NCBI RefSeq assembly: GCF_029952525.1
Contig: NZ_JASAOF010000025.1
Coordinates: forward strand, 26,901 to 90,900
Source of the DNA: Saccharopolyspora ipomoeae
GTDB lineage: Bacteria > Actinomycetota > Actinomycetes > Mycobacteriales > Pseudonocardiaceae
Direction: 5' to 3'
DNA: 64,000 nt
A model generated the notes under the pieces. The model was not told the origin of the DNA and did no database searches. It was given only the letters and a program-made list of their open reading frames with translations. The position numbers and the translations under genes were made by a program. Below, piece by piece: positions 8,757-15,374 of this stretch (the stretch's first letter is position 1; each line of letters starts with the position of its first letter).

Positions 8757-9323
8757 ATGTCGAAGCGACTTCGGACCATCGGCGCCGCCACCGCTCTGCT
8801 CGGCGGCACCCTGCTGATCACCGGGTGCGGCGGGGCCGCGGCGACCCAGGCCGTCACCGCGCACGGCGCCTCGGCGTCCGATGTCTCGGCCTCGAACTGC
8901 TCGGCCACCGACTTCGAGATCAAGCTGCAGGCGCAGCCCGACCCGAGCCAGTACCTGCTGACCATGACCAACACCTCGGACGAGGCCTGCGAGCTCGGCG
9001 GCTGGGTGAACCTGACGCCCACCAACATGGCCGACGAGCCGATCGAGGAGGTGCCCAGCAGCAACGTCGAGAAGCCCGGCGGGCCCGCCGACATCACCCT
9101 GGAGCCGGGCCGGACCGCCTTCGCCGGCGTGCACGCCGACCTGGGCGACAAGGGCGACCCGAACACCTACGTGACCAGCGGTTTCGTCGCCACTCCGGCG
9201 GACATGAGCGGGTCGGTCAACGCGCCGGTCAACGGCCTGAACAACGAGCCGGTCACCGAGATCCCGCTCAAGGGACTCCAGGTCGGCACCCTGCAGCCGT
9301 CGGCGCAGGGCGTGCTGTTCTGA
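8757..9323 (+). CDS. DUF4232-type secreted lipoprotein
   Basis: A 188-residue exported protein. The N-terminus MSKRLRTIG is followed by a hydrophobic stretch and the lipobox LITGC, predicting signal peptidase II cleavage and lipid attachment at that Cys. The mature part has SNCSATDFEIKLQAQPD and EACELGGWVNLTP, the paired-Cys beta-sandwich pattern of DUF4232 proteins common in actinobacteria. ATG 8757 is supported by GGGGGAAGGA a few bases upstream. The function of the family is unknown. Its position between two LCP genes suggests an envelope role, but no pathway can be named. Confidence 0.85.
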   Translation: MSKRLRTIGAATALLGGTLLITGCGGAAATQAVTAHGASASDVSASNCSATDFEIKLQAQPDPSQYLLTMTNTSDEACELGGWVNLTPTNMADEPIEEVPSSNVEKPGGPADITLEPGRTAFAGVHADLGDKGDPNTYVTSGFVATPADMSGSVNAPVNGLNNEPVTEIPLKGLQVGTLQPSAQGVLF

Positions 9324-9469
9324 CCTGATGCTTCCCGCGGCGCCCGCACCGGACTCCCGGTGCGGGCGCCGTCGTGTCACGAGTGGGAGAAAGGTTCCCC
9401 TCCTCGCCCCACGGAGATCATCTCCGGCGGTTACTGTGAAGCCCGGCGCACAACTCGGGGGAGGCGTTG

Positions 9470-10663
9470 GTGGACGAACCGGACCAGGAGCAGCAGCTCC
9501 CCGACCCGGACGACACCCGCGGCGCACCCGTCCGACGCCGGTCCGCTGCGCGGATCGCCGGGCGCAGCGTGATCGCGCTCGCCTCGGTCGCCGTGCTGGG
9601 CCTGAGCGCCGTCGGCTGGTTCGTCACCGATCGGCTCAGCGAGGTCAGCTCCGCGAAGGTGCTGACCGAAGTGCCCCAAGCCCCGCCGCCGGACGACGGG
9701 GCCACCGACGTGCTGCTGGTGGGCAGCGACAGCCGCACCGACGCGCAGGGCAACCCGCTGCCGCTGCGGGTGCTCAAGCGGCTGCGCACCGAGGCCACCG
9801 GCGGGCTCAACACCGACAGCCTGGTGCTCATCCGCATCCCGCACAGCGGCGCGCCGCCGACCGCCGTGTCCATCCCGCGCGACACCTACACCGAGACGCC
9901 GTCCGGCCGCCCCGACAAGATCAACTCGGTGTACGGGCTGACCAAGCGGGCCACCTCCGACGAGCTGGCGGGCGAGAACCTGCCCGCCTCCGAGGTGGAG
10001 CACCGCGCGAAGGTCGCCGGGCAGCGGGCGCTGGTGCAGACCGTGCAGACGCTGACCGGGATGCGCGTCGACCACTACGCCGAGATCAACCTGCTCGGGT
10101 TCTACGAGCTCACCGACGCCGTCGGCGGTGTCGAGGTGTGCTTGAACAACGCGACCAGCGACAAGGACTCCGGCGCCGACTTCAGCGCCGGCAGGCAGAC
10201 CGTCACCGGCGGCGACGCGCTGTCGTTCGTACGCCAGCGGCACGGGCTGCCGCGCGGCGACCTGGACCGCATCGTGCGCCAGCAGGTGTTCATGGCGGGC
10301 CTGGCCAACAAGGTCCTGTCGACCGGCACGCTCACCGATCCGGCGATGGTCAACGACCTGGTCGCCGCCACCCAGCGCACCGTGGAGCTCGACGAGGCCT
10401 GGGACGCACTGGGTTTCGTGCAGCAGATGCAGCAGATCGCCGCGGGCAGGGTAAGTTTCGTGACGATGCCGGTGCTCAGCGCCGGGGCGCGCGACGAGCG
10501 CGGCCAGAGCATCGTGTCCGTCGACCGGGACGCGGTGCAGCGGTTCTTCACCGGCCTGGCGGCCAGTCCCCCGGGCATGGCGCCGAAGCCCGCGCTGCGC
10601 CTCGACGGCAGCGCCCAGCGCCAACCCATCACCTCCGACAGCGACGTTCCCTGCGTGAACTAG
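9470..10663 (+). CDS. Second LCP family protein, without LytR_C
   Basis: A 397-residue LCP ligase: short acidic cytoplasmic N-terminus, a transmembrane helix near residues 28-50, then the LCP domain with ATDVLLVGSDSRTDAQGNPL, SIPRDTYTE, the central DHYAEINLLGFYEL and FVRQRHGLPRGD. It lacks the C-terminal LytR_C domain of the 6746 gene and ends soon after the catalytic domain. GTG 9470 is preferred over TTG 9467 because GGGGGAGG then lies at normal spacing. Close similarity between the two LCP domains suggests duplication. Likely role: attachment of cell-wall glycopolymer. Confidence 0.9.
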   Translation: MDEPDQEQQLPDPDDTRGAPVRRRSAARIAGRSVIALASVAVLGLSAVGWFVTDRLSEVSSAKVLTEVPQAPPPDDGATDVLLVGSDSRTDAQGNPLPLRVLKRLRTEATGGLNTDSLVLIRIPHSGAPPTAVSIPRDTYTETPSGRPDKINSVYGLTKRATSDELAGENLPASEVEHRAKVAGQRALVQTVQTLTGMRVDHYAEINLLGFYELTDAVGGVEVCLNNATSDKDSGADFSAGRQTVTGGDALSFVRQRHGLPRGDLDRIVRQQVFMAGLANKVLSTGTLTDPAMVNDLVAATQRTVELDEAWDALGFVQQMQQIAAGRVSFVTMPVLSAGARDERGQSIVSVDRDAVQRFFTGLAASPPGMAPKPALRLDGSAQRQPITSDSDVPCVN

Positions 10664-10806
10664 GTCCTTCTCGGAAATGCGGCGGTAGCCGCTGTCTCAG
10701 GTGTGGGACTCAGCCCGCACCGCCGCGGGTTCTCAGCGGTTCTCCGGGGCCGGGCGCCGCGACGCCGTGTATTGGCATACATCAGGAGTGGCCCGGTTCC
10801 AGAGGG

Positions 10807-10831
10807 CCGCTGAGGTTCCGCCACCCGCACC
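10807..10831 (-). repeat. Dispersed 25-bp repeat, copy 1
   Basis: Read on the minus strand this is GGTGCGGGTGGCGGAACCTCAGCGG with its first 20 bases identical to a plus-strand copy at 21510-21534; the two differ at a single position. Both copies lie outside genes, close to gene ends. Confidence 0.6.
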
Positions 10832-10860
10832 CCGAAGCACAGTGATAATTCAACAGCTCC

Positions 10861-10866
10861 TAGCCT
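10861..10866 (+). promoter_or_regulatory. -10 box for leaderless 10874 gene
   Basis: TAGCCT lies 7 nt before ATG 10874 and there is no Shine-Dalgarno, as expected if transcription starts at the start codon. An inverted repeat TGTAT-TGGC-ATACA at 10768-10781 upstream may be an operator. Confidence 0.5.
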
Positions 10867-10873
10867 GCCGGGC

Positions 10874-11587
10874 ATGAGCATCACCCAGTCCCTCCTCGGA
10901 CCGCTGCTGGCCTCCGGCGCGCCCAAGCCGCTGATCACGCACTACGACGACGCCACGGGTGCGCGCATCGAGCTGTCCCGCGCCACCACCGCCAACTGGG
11001 CGGCCAAGACGGCGAACTGGCTGGTGGACGAGGTCGACCTGGAGCCGGGGATGCCGGTGCTCGTGTCGCTGCCCGCGCACTGGCAGACCGTCGGCGTGCT
11101 GCTGGGCGCCTGGTGGGCGGGGGCGCACGTGACCGATCGGGCCGGGGGCGCGGAGGTCGCGTTCGTCCCGGCGTCCGACCTGGCGCGCGGCGAGGGCGCG
11201 CACACCGTGGCCGCGGTCGGCCTGGACCCGCTGGGGGCACCGGTGCGCGACCTGCCGCCCGGTGTCGCGGACTACGTCTCGGACATCCGGGTGCACGGCG
11301 ACGACTTCAGCCCGATCTCACCGGTGGCCGGGGACGCACCCGCGCTGCTGGAGATGTCGGTGGACGAGGTCGTCGAGCGGGCGCGGCGGCGCGCGGGCGA
11401 GCTGGGCGTCGGCCGCGACGACCGGGTGCTGTCCGCGCTGGACTGGACGCTGCCGGACGGCGTCGTGGACGGGCTGCTGTCGGTGCTCGCCGCGGAGGCG
11501 GCCCTGGTGCACTGCACCAACCCGGACGCCTCCCGCCTCGACAAACGGCGTGCCGACGAGCGCACGACGGTCGAGCTCGGGCTCTGA
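10874..11587 (+). CDS. TIGR03089 family protein
   Basis: A 237-residue protein resembling the N-terminal portion of AMP-binding acyl-CoA synthetases: ITHYDDATGARIELSRATTANWAAKTANWLVDEVDLEPGMPVLVSLPAHWQTV corresponds to the first subdomain of ANL enzymes. The P-loop-like STSGT motif and the adenylate-binding C-terminal region are absent, so it cannot be a complete ligase. This short form is the TIGR03089 family, conserved in actinobacteria beside LCP genes, which matches its position here. Function is unknown. The start is ATG 10874, probably on a leaderless mRNA. Confidence 0.85.
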   Translation: MSITQSLLGPLLASGAPKPLITHYDDATGARIELSRATTANWAAKTANWLVDEVDLEPGMPVLVSLPAHWQTVGVLLGAWWAGAHVTDRAGGAEVAFVPASDLARGEGAHTVAAVGLDPLGAPVRDLPPGVADYVSDIRVHGDDFSPISPVAGDAPALLEMSVDEVVERARRRAGELGVGRDDRVLSALDWTLPDGVVDGLLSVLAAEAALVHCTNPDASRLDKRRADERTTVELGL

Positions 11588-11630
11588 GAGGACCCTCACA
11601 AACCGCCCCTACCGCCAACCTACCGGCGGG

Positions 11631-11636
11631 TAACCT
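11631..11636 (+). promoter_or_regulatory. -10 box for leaderless thioesterase gene
   Basis: TAACCT ends 6 nt before ATG 11643 with no Shine-Dalgarno between, matching the leaderless arrangement. It gives the thioesterase its own promoter despite only 55 nt separating it from the previous gene. Confidence 0.5.
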
Positions 11637-11642
11637 CGGTGC

Positions 11643-12425
11643 ATGCGTGATGCCGAGTCGCTGTTCCGCGTGGAGGACGGGTTCCTCGTGCCCAACGAGG
11701 CTTCGGGGAACCCGTGGGGCGAGCTGACCGGCGGCGGACCGGTCGCGGGCCTGATCGCCCGCGCCATCGAAGCCGCCAACGACGACCCGGACCTGTTCGT
11801 CGCCCGGCTCACCGTGGACCTGATGCGACCGGTCCCGCGCGCACCGCTGTCGATCGAGGTGCGCCCGCTTCGCACCGGCAAGCGGCTGCAGGTGGTGCGG
11901 GCGACGCTCACCCAGGACGGGACGCTCTGCACCAACGCCACCGCTCACCTGCTGCGACGCTCCGACCTCGACGGGCCCGAACCCGACACGTCGGTGCCCT
12001 TCGCGGGCCCCGAGGGCATCGAGGACCGCACCCTGCTGCCGCCGGAACTCGGCTTGCGCTGGGGAGTGCACGACGTGATGCAGGTCCGCTGGATCGACGA
12101 CCAGTCGGCCACCGGCACCAGCCGCGCGTGGATGCGCATGCCGCTGCCGCTGCTCCCGGACGAGCCCCTCAGCCCCCTGTCGCACGTCGCGATCCTCGCC
12201 GACGCCATCAGCGCCGCCAGCCCGGTCGGCCCCCTCTTCGGCCCGTGGATCAACACCGACGTCTCGATCCACCTCCACCGCGAGATGCGGGGCGAGTGGC
12301 TGGGTTTCGAGATGCGACGGGACGTCCAGCGCACCGGGATCGGCACGGCCCACGCCCGCCTCTACGACACCCGAGGGCCCATCGGAACGGCCCAGGAAAC
12401 AGTCATGGTCAACCAACTCGGCTGA
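11643..12425 (+). CDS. Acyl-CoA thioesterase family protein
   Basis: A 260-residue double hot-dog protein. NPWGELTGGGPVAGLIARAIEAA and FVARLTVDLMRPVPRAPLSIEVRPLR match the first hot-dog half of TesB-like/DUF4442-type thioesterases; the second half contains LSHVAILADAISAASPVG and NTDVSIHLHREMRGEWLGFEM, with DTRGPIGTAQETVMV near the end. It probably hydrolyses acyl-CoA thioesters; the acyl chain is unknown. It is convergent with purE, and a hairpin lies between them. Confidence 0.8.
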   Translation: MRDAESLFRVEDGFLVPNEASGNPWGELTGGGPVAGLIARAIEAANDDPDLFVARLTVDLMRPVPRAPLSIEVRPLRTGKRLQVVRATLTQDGTLCTNATAHLLRRSDLDGPEPDTSVPFAGPEGIEDRTLLPPELGLRWGVHDVMQVRWIDDQSATGTSRAWMRMPLPLLPDEPLSPLSHVAILADAISAASPVGPLFGPWINTDVSIHLHREMRGEWLGFEMRRDVQRTGIGTAHARLYDTRGPIGTAQETVMVNQLG

Positions 12426-12446
12426 CCCGCGCGGTCATCTCCACGC

Positions 12447-12489
12447 GATTTCAATGGAAGTCCGAACCACGATTTCCATTGAAATCGTG
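12447..12489. repeat. Nested inverted repeats between convergent genes
   Basis: Between the thioesterase stop (12425) and the purE stop (12560) there is a perfect hairpin at 12468-12489 (CACGATTTC, loop CATT, GAAATCGTG), and GATTTCAATGGAA at 12447-12459 is the exact inverted complement of TTCCATTGAAATC at 12474-12486. The arms can therefore pair in alternative ways. A bidirectional terminator is the simplest reading. Confidence 0.75.
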
Positions 12490-12559
12490 TTCCGACCGCG
12501 CGGACGGATTTCCCTGCTGTGGCCGATGGGTTTGGGGCAGGGGTGGAGAGGGTTGCGGG

Positions 12560-13078
12560 TCAGGCTTCGGTGGCCTTGTGCTGGAGGGCTTCGTGCTTGT
12601 CGTGGACCATCTTCTCGAGGTCTGCCTGGAAGTCCGCCATCTGAGAGCGGAGGCGGGCGCCGAGGTCGCCGGAGTCGGCGGCGAGGGTGCGGACCGCGAG
12701 GAGGCCCGCGTTGCGGGCTCCGCCGACCGAGACCGCGGCGACCGGGACCCCTGCCGGCATCTGGACGATGGAGAGCAGCGAGTCCATGCCGTCGAGGTGC
12801 TTCAGCGGCACCGGGACGCCGATGACCGGCAGGACCGTCGCCGAAGCGACCATGCCCGGCAGGTGGGCGGCGCCGCCCGCCCCGGCGATGATCACGCGGA
12901 TGCCGCGGTCGGCGGCCTCGCGGGCGTAGTCCAGCATGCGCTGCGGAGTGCGGTGCGCGGAGTAGACGCCGACCTCGTACGGAACCCCGAACTCGGTGAG
13001 GGCGTCACCGGCGGCGCGCATCACCGGCCAGTCGGAGTCGCTGCCCATGATCACACCGACGAGCGGCTGCTCAGTCAC
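12560..13078 (-). CDS. purE: N5-CAIR mutase PurE
   Basis: A 172-residue 5-(carboxyamino)imidazole ribonucleotide mutase, which converts N5-CAIR to CAIR in purine biosynthesis. MGSDSDWPVM binds the phosphate, SAHRTP carries the catalytic His, and AGAGGAAHLPGMVAS and VPVPLKHLDGMDSLLSIVQMP are class I PurE signatures. GTG 13078 has GGAGGTTCTCC-like pairing upstream. It lies 38 nt downstream of purK on the same strand, the usual PurK-to-PurE order, and the two act consecutively. Confidence 0.96.
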   Translation of the reverse strand: MTEQPLVGVIMGSDSDWPVMRAAGDALTEFGVPYEVGVYSAHRTPQRMLDYAREAADRGIRVIIAGAGGAAHLPGMVASATVLPVIGVPVPLKHLDGMDSLLSIVQMPAGVPVAAVSVGGARNAGLLAVRTLAADSGDLGARLRSQMADFQADLEKMVHDKHEALQHKATEA

Positions 13079-13116
13079 GCGGAGAACCTCCCGGAGAAGT
13101 CGGAACCTGCTGGAAG

Positions 13117-14301
13117 TCAGTGAATCTCGTGGCCGTCGAGCCACTCGCCCGCCGACAGCCAGTGCGCGGCCAGCCGGGCCTGCTCGCGGACCTCGGCCAT
13201 GTCGTCGCCGAGAACCGTGATGTGCCCCAGCTTGCGGCCCGGGCGCTCGCTCTTGCCGTACAGGTGCACCTTGGCGTGCGGGTAGCGGGCGAACAGGTGG
13301 TGCAGCCGCTCGTCGACGCTCATCGCCGGTTCGGTCTCGGCACCCAGCAGGTTCGCCATGACCACCGCGGGCGCGGTCTGCTCGGTGCTGCCCAGCGGGT
13401 AGTCCAGCACCGAGCGCAGGTGCTGCTCGAACTGGGAGGTGCGGGAGCCCTCGATGGTCCAGTGCCCGGAGTTGTGCGGGCGCATCGCCAGCTCGTTGAT
13501 CACCAGACCGTCGTCGGTCTCGAACAGCTCGACCGCCAGAACGCCCGTCACGCCCAGCGATTCGGCGACGTTGAGCGCGATGTCCTGGGCCCGCTCGATG
13601 AGCTCCGGCGACGCGTCCGGGGCCGGGGCGAGCACCTGCACGCAGATGCCGTCCTCCTGCACCGTCTCCACCAGCGGCCACACCGCGCCCTGCCCGAACG
13701 GCGAGCGCGCGACCAGCGCGGCCAGCTCGCGGCGCAGCGGAACGCGCTGCTCCGCCAGCAGCGGAGCACCGCCGTCGAGGAGCTCGGTGACGACGCGCTC
13801 GGCGTCGGCGGCGTCGGCGAGCACCCACACGCCGCGGCCGTCGTAGCCGCCGCGCGCGGTCTTGAGCACGCACGGGAAGCCGTGCTCGGCGCCGAAGGCC
13901 AGCACGTCGTCGACCGAGGTGATCTCGGCGAACGGCGGCACCGGCAGACCCAGCTCGGCGAGCTTGCGGCGCATCACCAGCTTGTCCTGGGCGTGCAGCA
14001 GGGCGTCCGGGCGCGGCTGCACCGACACCCCGGCGGCCTCCAGGGCGCGCAGGTGGTCGCCGGGCACGTGCTCGTGGTCGAAGGTGACCACGTCGCAGCC
14101 CTCCGCGAACTTCTTCAGCGCGTCCAGGTCGGTGTGGTGGCCGAACTCGACGTTCGAGGCCACCAGCGCGGCGGACTCGTCGGCGGAGTTCGCCAGCACC
14201 TTCAACGACTGGCCGAGCGGGATGGCCGCCTGATGGGTCATCCGGGCGAGCTGGCCACCGCCGATCATGCCGACGACTGGGGTTCCGGTGCGCTGGTCCA
14301 C
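13117..14301 (-). CDS. purK: N5-CAIR synthetase PurK
   Basis: A 394-residue ATP-grasp enzyme making N5-CAIR from AIR, bicarbonate and ATP. The N-terminus VVGMIGGGQLARM is the PurK signature; TFDHEHVP, KTARGGYDGRGVWVL (ATP-grasp loop) and NELAMRPHNSGHWT (metal-binding) are present in order, and the C-terminus has HLYGKSERPGRKLGHITVLG. GTG 14301 is used, probably leaderless with a -10 box 6 nt upstream. It forms a unit with purE. Confidence 0.96.
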   Translation of the reverse strand: MDQRTGTPVVGMIGGGQLARMTHQAAIPLGQSLKVLANSADESAALVASNVEFGHHTDLDALKKFAEGCDVVTFDHEHVPGDHLRALEAAGVSVQPRPDALLHAQDKLVMRRKLAELGLPVPPFAEITSVDDVLAFGAEHGFPCVLKTARGGYDGRGVWVLADAADAERVVTELLDGGAPLLAEQRVPLRRELAALVARSPFGQGAVWPLVETVQEDGICVQVLAPAPDASPELIERAQDIALNVAESLGVTGVLAVELFETDDGLVINELAMRPHNSGHWTIEGSRTSQFEQHLRSVLDYPLGSTEQTAPAVVMANLLGAETEPAMSVDERLHHLFARYPHAKVHLYGKSERPGRKLGHITVLGDDMAEVREQARLAAHWLSAGEWLDGHEIH

Positions 14302-14307
14302 GCGCTC

Positions 14308-14313
14308 AGCCTA
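14308..14313 (-). promoter_or_regulatory. -10 box for leaderless purK
   Basis: On the minus strand TAGGCT is followed by six bases and then GTG 14301, with no Shine-Dalgarno. It should drive purK-purE. Confidence 0.5.
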
Positions 14314-14373
14314 AGGTGACGCACCCCTCGCACCGGCACCGGGACGGGTCAACGCGACCTGGTTCACAGGCGG

Positions 14374-15177
14374 TCACAGCGACGCCAGCATCCGGCACAC
14401 CTCGGCGTGATCACCGGGCAGCGCCTCCTCCTGGAGCCGGATCTGGCCGCAGTCGCGCAGCGCCGGGTCCGCGGCGAGGCGGTGCTCGATCATCCAGCGC
14501 GCCTGCACGCACCGGCTCCGCAGCTCGGGCGTGCGGGGCGCGAGGACCGCGGCGGTGGCCGAGCGCACCAGCGCCGTCGTCTCGCCCGCGTCGAAGACGG
14601 TGCGCAGCGCGTCGGCGATGAGCACCATCGCCACCAGCCGCGGGTAGCCGGCGCTGGACACCCCCAGCATCACGGTGATCAGCGCGTAGTCGTCGTCGGG
14701 CGCGGCCCCGCGCGAGTGCGCCTCGCGGTAGACCTCGTGCAGCCGGGTGCGCAGGTAGCCGACGGTGTTCAGGCCGGTCAGCGGGTCCTCGACCTCGCGG
14801 CCGACGGCCATGCCGCTGACCGCGTCCGCCCAGCCCAGCGCCGTGGTGCGGAGCATCGACGAGGGCACCGCGTCCGGGTCGGCCGAGACCAGCCCGTCGG
14901 AGTTCTCGCCGGACACCGCGTGCAGCGCGGCCAGGTCCTGCAGGGTGCCGGACAGGCCGACACCGGCTTCGGCGCGCGAGGCGCCGAGATCGGCGAGCGG
15001 GGTGCTCAGGTCCTCCCCGGCCACGACGGCCGCGCACACGGCGTCCACGGCCGGCACCTCCCAGTCACTGGGAAACGGCCATCCCGCTGCTAGGCTCGCC
15101 GTTCGCCAGCGCACGCGCATCGCTCGCTGCAGCGTCCGCGCTGTCGACGCGTCACACCTCAGTGGCCAGTCCGGCAT
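14374..15177 (-). CDS. Degenerate GGDEF-like protein
   Basis: A 267-residue protein without clear signal or membrane segments. Residues about 125-230 begin with EDPLTGLNTVGYLRTRLHEV, the usual opening of a diguanylate cyclase (GGDEF) domain, and continue with IADALRTVFDAGETTALVRSATAAVLAPR, which aligns in pattern with the region containing the signature; but the GGDEF loop itself and the metal-binding aspartates are missing. It therefore cannot make c-di-GMP in the known way and may be a structural remnant or a nucleotide or protein binder. ATG 15177 is favoured by GGGAGGG upstream. Divergent from the sigma factor gene. The fold assignment is an inference from motif resemblance. Confidence 0.55.
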   Translation of the reverse strand: MPDWPLRCDASTARTLQRAMRVRWRTASLAAGWPFPSDWEVPAVDAVCAAVVAGEDLSTPLADLGASRAEAGVGLSGTLQDLAALHAVSGENSDGLVSADPDAVPSSMLRTTALGWADAVSGMAVGREVEDPLTGLNTVGYLRTRLHEVYREAHSRGAAPDDDYALITVMLGVSSAGYPRLVAMVLIADALRTVFDAGETTALVRSATAAVLAPRTPELRSRCVQARWMIEHRLAADPALRDCGQIRLQEEALPGDHAEVCRMLASL

Positions 15178-15374
15178 GCTCAACGTCCCTCCCCGATGGG
15201 CCTACTCGTGAGCGAGACGAAGCAAGCGGTCGCCCATGACGGTGGAGTCGCTGGCTTTGGTCATACGATTCGGATCACAATGTTCGTCGAATTCCACATC
15301 CGGTGGTTTTCGCCGACCAGAGCTCCCAGGTAGGACTGACAAGGACATGCCCCCTCTGGGGAGGAAGGTGCGGC

